64,000 bases of DNA from contig NZ_CP132339.1 of NCBI RefSeq assembly GCF_030944405.1, positions 2,728,001 to 2,792,000 on the forward strand, read 5' to 3'. Position numbers and translations under genes: made by a program. The notes under the pieces are model-generated. The model ran no database searches and was not told the DNA's origin. It saw only the letters and a program-made list of their open reading frames with translations. The stretch's first letter is position 1, and each line of letters opens with the position of its first letter. This DNA comes from Janthinobacterium sp. J1-1. Its GTDB lineage: Bacteria; Pseudomonadota; Gammaproteobacteria; Burkholderiales; Burkholderiaceae_D. Shown in pieces: positions 17,984 to 26,574 of this stretch.

Positions 17984-20449
17984 GTGAGCAAGAGCGCGCT
18001 GGCGCAGCGCATCGACGACTGGTTTGCGGCCAAGGGCTGGACCGTGTTTCCGTTCCAGCGCGCCGTCTGGCGCGCGGCCGCCAGCGGCCAGCCCGGCATG
18101 CTGCATGCGAGTACCGGTTCCGGCAAGACCTACGCCGTCTGGTTCGGCGCCTTGCTGCGTTCCGATCGATTGGTGCGCAAGAGCCGCAAGCAGGGCCTGC
18201 GCGTGGTGTGGATCACGCCGATGCGCGCGCTGGCGGCCGATACCGTGCGCGCGTTGCAGGCATCCAGCGAAGCATTGGCGCCCGGCTGGCGCATCGAGGC
18301 GCGTACCGGCGACACCAGCGCGGCCCAGCGTGCGCGGCAATCGAAGACCTGGCCCGACGTACTGGTCACCACGCCCGAAAGCCTGTCGCTGATGTTGAGT
18401 CAAGCCAATGCCGCCGAGCGCTTCAACCTGCTGGAAACGGTGATCGTCGACGAGTGGCACGAGCTGCTGGGCAGCAAGCGCGGCGTGCAGGTGCAGCTGG
18501 CGCTGGCCCGCCTGCGGCGCTGGAATCCGGCCCTGATTACCTGGGGCGTCTCGGCCACCCTGGGCAACTTGCAGCAGGCGCAGGACGTGCTGCTCGGCGA
18601 ACACAATAGCGGCGTGCTGGTCGAAGGCAAGGTGCGCAAGCGCATCGTGGTCGACAGTCTGATCCCGCTCAATCCCACGCGCTTTCCCTGGGGTGGCCAC
18701 CTGGGCATCCAGATGCTGCAGCCGCTGATCGCCGAAATCGACGGCAGCGCCACGACTCTCGTATTTACCAATACCCGTTCGCAAGCCGAGATCTGGTACC
18801 AGCACCTGATCGACGCGCGGCCGGACTGGGCCGGGCTGATTGCCTTGCACCATGGTTCGCTGGCGCGCGAGGTACGCGAGTGGGTCGAGCAGAGTCTGAA
18901 GGCCGGCACGCTGAAAGCCGTGGTCTGCACCTCCAGCCTCGACCTGGGCGTGGACTTCCTGCCGGTCGAGCGCGTATTGCAGATCGGCAGCGCGAAAGGC
19001 ATCGCGCGCCTGGTGCAGCGGGCCGGGCGCAGCGGCCACGCGCCGGGGCGGGTCTCGCGCGTGACCCTGGTGCCGACCAACAGCCTGGAATTGCTGGAAG
19101 CGGCCGGCGCGCGCCAGGCGCTGGCGCAGGGATTGCTCGAAGCGCGGCCGGTGCCGGACAAACCGCTCGACGTGCTGGTGCAGCACCTGGTGACGATCGC
19201 GCTGGGCGGCGGTTTCCAGTCGCAAGCACTGTATGAGGAAGTGCGCACGGCCTGGTCGTACCGGAATCTGACGGCACAGGAATGGCAGTGGGCGCTCGAT
19301 TTCGTCGCACGCGGCGGGCAGAGCCTGACCGTGTATCCCGAATACCGGAGAGTGCTGCCGGACGAGGACGGTATCTATCGCGTGCCGGACGCGGCGCTGG
19401 CGCGGCGCCACCGCATGAGTATCGGGACGATTGTTTCCGAATCGTCGATCCAGGTAAAGTACATAAGCGGCGGCAAGATCGGCAGCATCGAGGAATCGTT
19501 TATTTCGCGCCTGAAGCAGGGTGACCATTTCCTGTTTGGCGGGCGCATCCTGGAATTCGTGCGCGTGCATGAAATGACGGCCTATGTGCGGCGCGCCACC
19601 GGCAGCCGTGGCGCCGTGCCGCGCTGGCAGGGTGGCAAGATGCCGCTGTCGTCGGAACTGGCGCATGCCGTGCTCGACCAGTTGCAGCAGGCGCAGGACG
19701 GCGAGGCCACCGGGCCGGAAATGCGCGCATTGGCGCCACTGCTGGCGATCCAGCAGAAATGGTCCAGCCTGCCCACGCGCGCCAGCCTGCTGGTCGAAAC
19801 CTTGTCCAGCCGCGAGGGCCATCATCTGTTCCTGTATCCGTTTGCAGGCCGTTCGGTGCACCTGGGGCTGGCGTCCCTGCTGGCGTACCGGATTGCGCGC
19901 GTGCAGCCGGCGACCTTGTCGATCGCCGTCAATGATTACGGCTTTGAATTGCTGGGCGCGGATGATCTCGATTTTGCGCCGCTGTTCACGGCAGGGAAGG
20001 GCGGGCAGGTTCCCCTGTTCAGCCTGGATAAGCTGCTGGAAGACGTGCTGGCCAGCCTGAACGCGACGGAGCTGTCGCAGCGGCGTTTTCGCGAAATCGC
20101 CCGCATCGCCGGCCTGGTATTCCAGGGCTATCCGGGCCAGCCGAAAAGTACGCGCCAGTTGCAGGCGTCATCGTCGCTGTTCTTTGAAGTGTTCCGCAAG
20201 CATGACGCAGGCAACTTGCTGCTGACGCAGGCGCAGCGCGAAGTGCTGGAGCAGGAACTGGAGCTGACGCGCCTGCGCGCCACCTTGCGTGAGCTGCACC
20301 AGCGCAGCATGAGCGTGCAAGCCTTGCAGCGCGCCTCGCCGTTTGCGTTCGGCCTGATGGTCGAGCGTTTCCGCGAAAAGCTGACCACCGAAAAACTGTC
20401 GGACCGGGTGGCGCGCCTGGTGCGCGAACTGGAGAAAGCGGCCGCATGA
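17984..20449 (+). CDS. Ligase-associated DEXH-box helicase (Lhr-like)
   Basis: An 821-residue superfamily 2 helicase related to Lhr. Walker A is [17 protein letters not shown], the DEXH box is [17 protein letters not shown], motif III is WGVSATLG, and the second RecA domain holds [13 protein letters not shown] and [13 protein letters not shown] long C-terminal Lhr-type region follows (about 420-821). The start is set at a GTG (17984) because GAAAGGAAGG precedes it at ideal spacing; an in-frame GTG 21 bases earlier has no such site. Its stop overlaps the pdeM start (ATGA at 20446-20449). Confidence 0.92.
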   Translation: MSKSALAQRIDDWFAAKGWTVFPFQRAVWRAAASGQPGMLHASTGSGKTYAVWFGALLRSDRLVRKSRKQGLRVVWITPMRALAADTVRALQASSEALAPGWRIEARTGDTSAAQRARQSKTWPDVLVTTPESLSLMLSQANAAERFNLLETVIVDEWHELLGSKRGVQVQLALARLRRWNPALITWGVSATLGNLQQAQDVLLGEHNSGVLVEGKVRKRIVVDSLIPLNPTRFPWGGHLGIQMLQPLIAEIDGSATTLVFTNTRSQAEIWYQHLIDARPDWAGLIALHHGSLAREVREWVEQSLKAGTLKAVVCTSSLDLGVDFLPVERVLQIGSAKGIARLVQRAGRSGHAPGRVSRVTLVPTNSLELLEAAGARQALAQGLLEARPVPDKPLDVLVQHLVTIALGGGFQSQALYEEVRTAWSYRNLTAQEWQWALDFVARGGQSLTVYPEYRRVLPDEDGIYRVPDAALARRHRMSIGTIVSESSIQVKYISGGKIGSIEESFISRLKQGDHFLFGGRILEFVRVHEMTAYVRRATGSRGAVPRWQGGKMPLSSELAHAVLDQLQQAQDGEATGPEMRALAPLLAIQQKWSSLPTRASLLVETLSSREGHHLFLYPFAGRSVHLGLASLLAYRIARVQPATLSIAVNDYGFELLGADDLDFAPLFTAGKGGQVPLFSLDKLLEDVLASLNATELSQRRFREIARIAGLVFQGYPGQPKSTRQLQASSSLFFEVFRKHDAGNLLLTQAQREVLEQELELTRLRATLRELHQRSMSVQALQRASPFAFGLMVERFREKLTTEKLSDRVARLVRELEKAAA

Positions 20450-21147
20450 AGCACTGCAGTATTGAACTGGCCGACGAAACGCTGTGGCTGCTGGCCGGCA
20501 AGGCCATCTATTGGCCGGCGCGCAAGATGCTGCTGGTGGCAGACATTCATTTCGGCAAGGCCACCGCGTTTCGTTCGCTGGGCGTGCCGGTGCCGCACGG
20601 CACCACCAATGAAAACTTGCAGGCCTTGTCGCACTTGCTCGAGGGTTACGCCTGCGAGGAAATCGTGTTTCTCGGCGACTTTCTGCACGCCAGGGCCGCC
20701 CGTGCGCCGGCCACCCTGGCCGCCATGCAGGCCTGGCGTGCGCGCCATCCTGGCTTGCGCCTGACCCTGGTGCGCGGCAACCACGACCTGCATGCGGGCG
20801 ATCCGCCGGCCAGCCTGGGCATTACCATGGTCGACGAACCGCACCGGATGGGGCCGTTTGCGCTGTGCCATCATCCGGAGCTGGAAACAGATGGTTATGT
20901 GCTGGCCGGCCATGTCCACCCCGTGTTTCATTTGCGCGCTGCGCGCGAGACCTTGCGCCTGCCGTGTTTTCTGCTGGGGCCGCGGCGCGCCATGCTGCCG
21001 TCGTTCGGCGCATTTACGGGCGGCCATGCGGTCAAGCCCGCGCCGGACGAGGCCGTCTTTGTCGTGGCGGACACGGCTATTTTTCGCGTGCCGGGCCAGG
21101 GGCCGGATACTGTTGAGTGTTTGGTACCATCGATCAAAAACCAATAG
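20446..21147 (+). CDS. pdeM: Ligase-associated metallophosphoesterase PdeM
   Basis: A 233-residue calcineurin-like phosphoesterase of the ligase-associated PdeM family. The di-metal motifs are all present: [32 protein letters not shown] and LAGHVHPVF. It is the last gene of the repair cassette, coupled to the helicase by ATGA overlap. By position it may remove phosphate groups or blocked ends from DNA before ligation; the substrate is not established. No clear terminator follows it. Confidence 0.92.
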   Translation: MKHCSIELADETLWLLAGKAIYWPARKMLLVADIHFGKATAFRSLGVPVPHGTTNENLQALSHLLEGYACEEIVFLGDFLHARAARAPATLAAMQAWRARHPGLRLTLVRGNHDLHAGDPPASLGITMVDEPHRMGPFALCHHPELETDGYVLAGHVHPVFHLRAARETLRLPCFLLGPRRAMLPSFGAFTGGHAVKPAPDEAVFVVADTAIFRVPGQGPDTVECLVPSIKNQ

Positions 21148-21269
21148 TAACTGCGCCACCGCAGGCGGGATAGCTCCTACATATCGTCTTGTCATGCTCC
21201 TATTCTGGCTTGTCCGATCGCGCACTAAGATGACTGCTCCCATGCGTCAGCGTGGTTTTAATATCCGAC

Positions 21270-21291
21270 ATTACTCACGAATTACTCACGA
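21270..21291 (+). repeat. Tandem 11-bp duplication upstream of the KGG-motif gene
   Basis: Two head-to-tail copies of ATTACTCACGA, just before the ribosome site of the following small gene. It may be a simple duplication or a paired binding site. The 158-base gap from 21148 to 21305 holds no other recognisable feature. Confidence 0.5.
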
Positions 21292-21305
21292 TTGAGGAGA
21301 TGATC

Positions 21306-21677
21306 ATGGCCACATCGAGTGACAACAAACCAGGTCAGCAAGGCGGCAAGGCCAGCGGCAGTGCCGGCAGCGGCAGCGGCAACAAGCAGAGCGACACCAG
21401 CAAACGCGGTTTTGCTTCCATGGATCCGGCACAGCAACGCGAAATCGCCAGCGAGGGTGGCCGCGCCGCCCATGAAAAAGGTACAGCCCACGAATTCACG
21501 TCGGAAGAAGCACGCCGGGCTGGCAGCCAGAGCCATAAAAACGATGGCAACCGCCAAAGCGCCAGCACGGCGCAAAATCCGGGTGGGCGCGACGACACCA
21601 GCATGAAGCAGGACAATCCGAACAAGCAAAGCGGTGGCTCGGGTTCGTCTGGCGGCAGCGGCAGCCGTGGCAGCTAG
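21306..21677 (+). CDS. KGG-motif stress-induced hydrophilic protein
   Basis: A 123-residue, Gly/Ser/Asn-rich, very hydrophilic protein. The centre contains two KGG-type repeats (KRGFASMDPAQQREIASEGG and the following HEFTSEEARRAGSQSHKN region) of the con-10/GsiB family. Members are small disordered proteins induced by general stress or desiccation. The ATG at 21306 is chosen because GAGGAG ends six bases upstream; an ATG at 21300 would leave no spacing. It is followed by a terminator and by another small hydrophilic gene. Confidence 0.85.
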   Translation: MATSSDNKPGQQGGKASGSAGSGSGNKQSDTSKRGFASMDPAQQREIASEGGRAAHEKGTAHEFTSEEARRAGSQSHKNDGNRQSASTAQNPGGRDDTSMKQDNPNKQSGGSGSSGGSGSRGS

Positions 21678-21728
21678 CGGTAACAGGCGGTAACAAGTGG
21701 CAATAGGCGGCAGCGATGCCGCCTTTTT
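21677..21728 (+). terminator. Terminator with 10-bp imperfect repeats
   Basis: After the stop codon come four imperfect 10-base units (GCGGTAACAG, GCGGTAACAA, GTGGCAATAG, GCGGCAGCGA). The last forms part of a hairpin with arms GGCGGCA (21706-21712) and TGCCGCC (21717-21723) followed by TTTTT, a Rho-independent terminator for the KGG-motif gene. Confidence 0.75.
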
Positions 21729-21838
21729 GTAGGATAAATCTTACATATTCATCTGTTGTTTTCTGATGTCTGTCCCCGCCGGCGTGGACTATGCTGAACA
21801 GGTTGCAATCACGCAGCACACCATAGACGGAGGTCGAC

Positions 21839-22129
21839 ATGGCGCACACTACTCCACCGGGGCCGGCGGACAAGGCGAACAAGGCGGGCAATCCCGGCAA
21901 TCAGCAAGTTGCCCGCAGGGATGAGGGTAACCGGCAAAGCCACGCGCAGGAAGGCGAGCATTTCGTGCTGGTCGACAGTGAACGGGGACTCGATATCGGC
22001 GACGATCTGTTTTCCATCGGCGAAGTGCGGCGCGCCGACCGGCTGCCGCAACACCAGGGCGGCAACGCGGGCCAGAGCCGGCAAAGCGCCGACGATGCGC
22101 CCGACACCACCGGCAGCACCGGCGTTTAG
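21839..22129 (+). CDS. Hypothetical small hydrophilic protein
   Basis: A 96-residue protein that I do not recognise. It is rich in Gly, Asn, Gln, Asp and Arg, has no signal peptide or membrane segment, and is probably disordered apart from a short central segment (EHFVLVDSERGLDIGDDLFSI without the last residues would be its only hydrophobic patch). A good GGAGG site precedes the ATG, which supports translation. Its composition resembles the KGG-motif protein upstream, so a stress role is possible but unproven. Its last four bases overlap the stop of the convergent DUF2239 gene. Confidence 0.55.
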   Translation: MAHTTPPGPADKANKAGNPGNQQVARRDEGNRQSHAQEGEHFVLVDSERGLDIGDDLFSIGEVRRADRLPQHQGGNAGQSRQSADDAPDTTGSTGV

Positions 22130-22716
22130 TCGGGGTTCCAGGCCGCTTGTGCCAGCCGCAGCACATGCTCGCGCACATCGGCCGGCCATGTTGCTACCTG
22201 CGTCAAAAAGGCCGTGCGCTGTCCTGCAAACAGGGCGCGGCTTGCCTCCTCGAAGCCCGCTTCATCACCGGCCAGCGCACTCATGAAGCGGTAGGCCGTT
22301 TCACGCGCCTGCCGCTGTTCGTCGACTGCCTTGTTGCCGCGCTGCGCATGTTCCACCAGTTTCCGTAACGCCACCGACGCGCCGCCCGGCTGGGTCGCCA
22401 GCCATTCCCAGTGGCGCGGCAGCAGCGTGATTTCGCGCGCCACCACGCCCAGCCTGGGCCGGCCTGCCGTGCGCGGTGTCGCGGGCACGGCAATCTCTTC
22501 CACCTGTTCACGCGACTGTGGCAGGCGCTGCAATACCTCGGCCAGGCTGCCGTGCAGGTTCAGGTCGACCTGCTGTCCATTGTCGTCATTGAAAACCAGG
22601 ATTTGCGCGTCGGGCTCGCGGCTCACGAGCTCCTTCAAGGTTTGCGCCACGGCATGCAAGCTGCCGGCGGCCACCTTGCGCTTGCCGTCAAAGGCGGTGA
22701 GGGGTGATGGGGTCAT
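22126..22716 (-). CDS. DUF2239 family protein
   Basis: A 196-residue cytoplasmic protein with the DUF2239 signature LLPRHWEWLATQPGGASVAL in its centre and the preceding RPRLGVVAREI. The family is widespread in Proteobacteria and has no assigned function. An AGGCAGC-type ribosome site with GGAGG lies just upstream of the ATG. Upstream, a well-formed sigma-70 promoter is flanked and overlapped by two identical ACCCGGGT palindromes (22750-22789), so the gene appears to be under a dedicated repressor encoded elsewhere. Confidence 0.85.
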   Translation of the reverse strand: MTPSPLTAFDGKRKVAAGSLHAVAQTLKELVSREPDAQILVFNDDNGQQVDLNLHGSLAEVLQRLPQSREQVEEIAVPATPRTAGRPRLGVVAREITLLPRHWEWLATQPGGASVALRKLVEHAQRGNKAVDEQRQARETAYRFMSALAGDEAGFEEASRALFAGQRTAFLTQVATWPADVREHVLRLAQAAWNPD

Positions 22717-22749
22717 GCTGCCTCCGTATAGGAATGGGATAAGCAGCCA

Positions 22750-22789
22750 ATTCTACCCGGGTTAAAATAAAAGTCAATAATACCCGGGT
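22750..22789 (-). promoter_or_regulatory. Promoter of the DUF2239 gene with paired ACCCGGGT operators
   Basis: Reading the minus strand: -35 TTGACT (22772-22777), a 16-base spacer and -10 TAGAAT (22750-22755). Two copies of the perfect 8-base palindrome ACCCGGGT lie at 22755-22762 (touching the -10) and 22782-22789 (just upstream of the -35), 27 bases centre to centre. The layout is typical of repressor control. The cognate regulator is not identified. Confidence 0.7.
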
Positions 22790-22796
22790 AAAATTT

Positions 22797-23294
22797 TTAG
22801 AGATCGACGCGGCCGTGTTCGCCCAGGTCTTTCGGCGTGTCGCCCGTGATGGCGGCCTTGGCCATTTCAAAGAACTGGCGCATCTTGCTGACGTCGCTGT
22901 CCCAGTATTCGGCCGACTGGATGGTGACCTTGATCAGCGACAGGTGGGGATCGTCGAGTCCGCCCGGGAACCAGGCCTTGACGATGGGGTTCCACAATTC
23001 TTCCGCCTTGGCGCGGTCTTTCAGCAACTCGGCGCGGCCGCACACCGACACATACAGGCTGTCGCCCGGTTCGGCGAAGCTGACGTTCACTTGCGGGTTG
23101 TTCAGCAAGTCGCGCGTATAGGCTGCCTCGTCCGTGACGAAAAACCAGATCTGGCCTTCGCTGTCGACTTGCTGCTGGGTCAGCGGGCGGCTGGTCAGTG
23201 TGCGCGTGTCGTCGCTGGTGGTGAACATGCCAAATTTCACGCTCTTGATCTTGTCGGCAATCAGGGTGATCTGTTCGCTGGTGTAGGAAGTCAT
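22797..23294 (-). CDS. Pyridoxamine 5'-phosphate oxidase-related general stress protein
   Basis: A 165-residue flavin-binding split-barrel protein of the general stress protein 26 type (pyridoxamine phosphate oxidase-like). Typical segments are IKSVKFGMFTTSDDTRTLTSRP shortened here to its family core, IWFFVTDEAAYTRDLLNNP and LYVSVCGRAELLKD. Members bind FMN, F420 or haem; the reaction here is unknown. The ATG at 23294 follows CGGAGAATCCC; a longer in-frame reading to 23435 adds residues unlike the family. It is divergent from the Fur-controlled operon. Confidence 0.85.
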   Translation of the reverse strand: MTSYTSEQITLIADKIKSVKFGMFTTSDDTRTLTSRPLTQQQVDSEGQIWFFVTDEAAYTRDLLNNPQVNVSFAEPGDSLYVSVCGRAELLKDRAKAEELWNPIVKAWFPGGLDDPHLSLIKVTIQSAEYWDSDVSKMRQFFEMAKAAITGDTPKDLGEHGRVDL

Positions 23295-23436
23295 GGGATT
23301 CTCCGTTGGTGGTTGTGCTGAATGAACAGCATAGGCCGCCTCAGTCTCACGCTCTGTTCGACAGCGTACTTTGACGACAGGTCGCTCATGTTTCAAGCTT
23401 GTTACAAAACGTTGTTGTTGGGACACCTTCCGCATA

Positions 23437-23466
23437 TTGACTTAATAAATGATAATCATTATCATT
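23437..23466 (+). promoter_or_regulatory. Fur-controlled promoter of the PepSY/ApbE operon
   Basis: -35 TTGACT (23437-23442), a 17-base spacer and -10 TATCAT (23460-23465). A 19-base Fur box AATGATAATCATTATCATT (23448-23466) covers the spacer and -10. It is a perfect inverted repeat about its central base and very close to the Fur consensus, so strong iron repression is expected. Confidence 0.92.
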
Positions 23467-23511
23467 TGTTGGATAATCCGGTTTGACCCCTCTTATTTCC
23501 GAAGGATGTGA

Positions 23512-24156
23512 ATGAAGCAAGCTGACGTGTCGCGCAGCAACGCCAGCCGTGCTGTCTGGTTGAAGCAACTGCATCAGTGGCACTGGATCAGCTCGGCGCT
23601 ATGCCTGCTGGGCATGTTTTTGTTCGCCATCACCGGCATTACCCTTAACCACGCCAGCCAGATCGAAGCCAAGCCCGTCGTTTCGCGCCAGAAGGCGCAA
23701 CTGCCCGCGCCCCTGGTCACGGAACTGGTCGCCTATGCCGAAAAGCATGATGGCGCCAACGCGCCGATGCCGGCAGCGGCCGAGCGCTGGCTGAAACATC
23801 AGTGGTCGCTCAATGCGGGCGGCCGTCCGGCCGAATGGAGCGTCGACGAAGTCTATTTGCCGCTGCCGAAAGCTGGGGGCGACGCCTGGGTGCGCATCGG
23901 CCTGGAAGACGGCGCCGCCGAATACGAACTGACGGACCGTGGCTGGATCTCCTGGCTCAACGACGTCCACAAGGGCCGCAACACGGGCGTGGCCTGGTTC
24001 TGGTTCATCGATATTTTTGCCGGTCTGTGCATCGTGTTCTGCCTGACCGGGCTCCTGATCCTGAAGTTCCACGCGACCAACCGGCCGTTCACCTGGCCGA
24101 TGGTGGGCCTCGGTATTTTGATTCCTTGCGCGATCGCGCTGCTGTTTATCCACTGA
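23512..24156 (+). CDS. PepSY-associated membrane protein, first gene of a Fur-regulated operon
   Basis: A 214-residue inner-membrane protein of the PepSY-associated TM family. One helix near residues 28-48 (SSALCLLGMFLFAITGITL), a periplasmic domain, and two C-terminal helices (about 158-180 and 190-212). Conserved histidines sit near the helices (HQWHW, LNH, DVHKGRNTG), as in PepSY proteins that pass electrons across the membrane. The ATG at 23512 has GAAGGATGTG upstream. Position behind a Fur box, with a flavodoxin/reductase downstream, suggests the membrane part of a ferric-iron or siderophore reduction system. Confidence 0.88.
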   Translation: MKQADVSRSNASRAVWLKQLHQWHWISSALCLLGMFLFAITGITLNHASQIEAKPVVSRQKAQLPAPLVTELVAYAEKHDGANAPMPAAAERWLKHQWSLNAGGRPAEWSVDEVYLPLPKAGGDAWVRIGLEDGAAEYELTDRGWISWLNDVHKGRNTGVAWFWFIDIFAGLCIVFCLTGLLILKFHATNRPFTWPMVGLGILIPCAIALLFIH

Positions 24157-24188
24157 TGTTTTTTCTCCCTTACTTTGACAGGCACACC

Positions 24189-24704
24189 ATGAAATTACGC
24201 TACTCCCTTGCGCTCGGTCTTCCCCTGATCGGCACCTCGGCGATGGCGGCCGACCTGGCCCTCAAGCTTGAAATCCCGCAACTGAACGTAGCGGAATACC
24301 ACCGTCCTTACGTGGCCGCCTGGCTGGAAACGGCCGACCAGAAAGTGGCGGCCAACCTGGCCGTGCTGTACGACGTGAAGAAGAAGGACAAGGCGGGCGA
24401 GAAGTGGCTCAAGGACATGCGTTCGTGGTGGCGCAAGAGCGGCCGTGACCTGGCCATGCCGGTCGACGGCGTCAGCGGCGCCACCCGTGCGCCAGGCGAA
24501 CACAGCCTGACCTTCCCTGGCTCCAAAGCCGTGCTCGACAAGCTGCCGGCCGGTGAGTACCAGCTGGTGGTGGAAGCGGCGCGCGAAGCCGGTGGCCGCG
24601 AACTGGTGCGCGTACCGTTCCAGTGGCCGCCGAAGTCGGCCCAGTCCGTCCCTGCCAAAGGCAAGGAAGAACTCGGTAACGTCGTCGTCCAACTCAAACC
24701 TTAA
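24189..24704 (+). CDS. DUF2271 periplasmic protein with flavinylation motif
   Basis: A 171-residue DUF2271 protein. Residues 1-20 are a signal peptide (cleavage near SAMA-AD), so it acts in the periplasm. D93-G-V-S-G-A-T99 matches the D-x-x-S/T-G-A-T/S signature at which ApbE attaches FMN to Thr, as in NqrC and related proteins. An ApbE enzyme is encoded two genes downstream. I infer that T99 carries covalent FMN and that this protein is the periplasmic electron carrier of the operon. The 32-base gap to the preceding gene supports one transcript. Confidence 0.88.
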   Translation: MKLRYSLALGLPLIGTSAMAADLALKLEIPQLNVAEYHRPYVAAWLETADQKVAANLAVLYDVKKKDKAGEKWLKDMRSWWRKSGRDLAMPVDGVSGATRAPGEHSLTFPGSKAVLDKLPAGEYQLVVEAAREAGGRELVRVPFQWPPKSAQSVPAKGKEELGNVVVQLKP

Positions 24705-24716
24705 GGCGCATCCATC

Positions 24717-25541
24717 ATGCTGAAGCAATTGAACAAACCGCTGATCGCCCTGGCCCTGGCCGGCCTGGCCATGAACGCCCACGCCCACCGTCCGTGGATG
24801 GTGCCATCGAGCACGATGGTGGAAAGCAAGGACGCCTGGGTCACGGTCGATGCCGCCGTCTCCGAAGGACTGTTCGAGATCGATCACCAGCCGCTGCGTC
24901 TCGATGCGCTGGTCGTCACCGGCCCGGATGGCGCCACCGTCGCGCCCGCCAATGTGGTCACCGGCCGCCTGCGCAGCGTGTTCGACGTCAAGATGGAAAA
25001 AGCAGGCACCTACAAGGCCGCCATCGTCTCGCAAAACGTGATGGCCAGCTACAAGGTCAACGGCGAGCAGAAGCGTTTCCGTGGCAACGAGGAAACCTTC
25101 AAGAAAGACGTGCCGGCCGATGCGCAGGAATTGAAAGTCACGCGTACCGCGGGCCGCCTGGAAACCTTCTTCAGCAAGGACGAAGCGAGCACCGGCGTCT
25201 TCAAGCCGACCGGCGTGGGCCTGGAACTGGTGCCCGTCACCCACCCGAACGAATTGCGCGCCGGCGAAAAAGCCACTTGGCGCTTCCTGATCGACGGCAA
25301 GCCGGCCGCCAACCAGGCCTTCAGCCTGGTGCCGGGTGGCGTGCGCTACCGTGGCGTGCTCGGTGAAATCCGCCAGAGCACCGACGCCAAGGGCGAAATC
25401 ACGTTCACGGTGCCGGCTGCCGGCATGTATTACGTCAACAGCAGCTGGCCCGCCGCCACGCCACCGGTCGCCGGCCAGCCGCCAGCCATGCCGGAGCGCC
25501 GCATGACCTACGCGGCCACCGTGGAAGTATTGCCGGAATAA
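24717..25541 (+). CDS. DUF4198 domain-containing periplasmic protein
   Basis: A 274-residue secreted protein of the DUF4198 (NikM/CbiK-like) family. A signal peptide covers about residues 1-23 (ending NAHA), immediately followed by the family-typical HRPWMVPS. The rest is predicted beta-sandwich. DUF4198 proteins occur next to metal uptake systems and are thought to bind metals or ligands in the periplasm; direct function is unknown. The N-terminal histidine after cleavage is a likely metal ligand. It lies 12 bases after the DUF2271 gene and three bases before apbE. Confidence 0.87.
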   Translation: MLKQLNKPLIALALAGLAMNAHAHRPWMVPSSTMVESKDAWVTVDAAVSEGLFEIDHQPLRLDALVVTGPDGATVAPANVVTGRLRSVFDVKMEKAGTYKAAIVSQNVMASYKVNGEQKRFRGNEETFKKDVPADAQELKVTRTAGRLETFFSKDEASTGVFKPTGVGLELVPVTHPNELRAGEKATWRFLIDGKPAANQAFSLVPGGVRYRGVLGEIRQSTDAKGEITFTVPAAGMYYVNSSWPAATPPVAGQPPAMPERRMTYAATVEVLPE

Positions 25542-25544
25542 GCG

Positions 25545-26567
25545 ATGCGCCGGGTACTGTTGCCGCTGGAACTCGATGATCGCGCGCCGCCGCCTGGTGC
25601 CGCGGTGCGGGAGTTGCACGGCTTGAGCATGGGCACCAGCTGGTCGGTGCGCCTGGTCGACAGTCCGCTGCCGGGACGCGCCGGCAGCGCCGATGTGCAG
25701 CAGGGCTTGCAGCAGCAGCTGGACCTGGTGGTGCAGCAGATGAGCCATTGGCAGCCTGATTCCGACCTGGGCCGTTTCAATCGCGCCGCGCCAGGCAGCT
25801 GGCAGCAACTGCCGGCCGCCTTTGGCGAAGTGCTGGGCTTTGCGCTGCAGGTGTCGCAGCTGAGCGGCGGCGCGTATGACCCGTGCGCCGGGACCCTTGT
25901 CAATGCCTGGGGTTTCGGCCCCGAGAACCGCTACGACCAGCCCGGTTTCCGGGCGCCCGCTGCGGCGACCGTGCGGCAACTGTTGTCGCAACGAGGTCAG
26001 ATTGAATTTGATATCTCCACGCGCCGCGTACACCAGCCGGGCGCGGTGCAGCTGGATTTATCTTCTGTTGCGAAGGGTTATGCCGTGGACCGGCTGGGGC
26101 GCTACCTGGACAGCCAGGGCATCGCGCATTACCTGGTGGAAGTCGGTGGCGAGCTGCGCGGCGCCGGCTGCAAGCCCGACGGGCAACCGTGGTGGGTGAT
26201 GCTGGAGCAGGTTGACGGCGCCGATGCGGCCTGTCATCCGGCCGAAATGATGCTGGCGCTGCATGGCCTGTCGGTCGCCACCTCGGGCGACTACCGCCGT
26301 TTTTTTCACGATGGCACAGTGCGCTACGCGCATACCATCGATCCGCGCACCGGCATGCCGCTGACGAATGATCTTGCCTCGGTGACCGTGGTGCATGCGC
26401 AATGCATGGCGGCCGACGCCTGGTCCACCGCCTTGACCGTGCTGGGCATCGATGCCGGCCTGGCGCTGGCCGAACAGCAGGGCCTGGCGGTCCGCTTCGT
26501 GCGGCGCGACGGCCAGGCTTACCAAGAATACCTGAGCAGCGCGCTGCTGGCCTTGCTCGACGACTGA
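25545..26567 (+). CDS. apbE: FAD:protein FMN transferase ApbE
   Basis: A 340-residue flavin transferase that moves FMN from FAD onto Thr/Ser of target proteins. Family motifs are present: LSSVAKGYAVDRLG, LVEVGGELRG, HTIDPRTGMPL and MAADAWSTALTVLG. Length is normal for the catalytic domain. There is no signal peptide or lipobox, unusual because the likely target (DUF2271 protein) is exported, and an in-frame stop only three bases upstream of the ATG rules out a longer N-terminus. Either flavin transfer happens before export or another route is used. Confidence 0.93.
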   Translation: MRRVLLPLELDDRAPPPGAAVRELHGLSMGTSWSVRLVDSPLPGRAGSADVQQGLQQQLDLVVQQMSHWQPDSDLGRFNRAAPGSWQQLPAAFGEVLGFALQVSQLSGGAYDPCAGTLVNAWGFGPENRYDQPGFRAPAAATVRQLLSQRGQIEFDISTRRVHQPGAVQLDLSSVAKGYAVDRLGRYLDSQGIAHYLVEVGGELRGAGCKPDGQPWWVMLEQVDGADAACHPAEMMLALHGLSVATSGDYRRFFHDGTVRYAHTIDPRTGMPLTNDLASVTVVHAQCMAADAWSTALTVLGIDAGLALAEQQGLAVRFVRRDGQAYQEYLSSALLALLDD

Positions 26568-26574
26568 TACCTTC

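Noticed and set aside
17501..19861. A 786-codon minus-strand open frame opposite the ligase and helicase genes
   Set aside because: Same composition artefact; no ribosome site or domain, and both plus-strand genes show complete motifs.
24195..26033. A 612-codon minus-strand open frame across the DUF2271-DUF4198-apbE genes
   Set aside because: Antisense to three proteins with signal peptides and family motifs; low-complexity translation.
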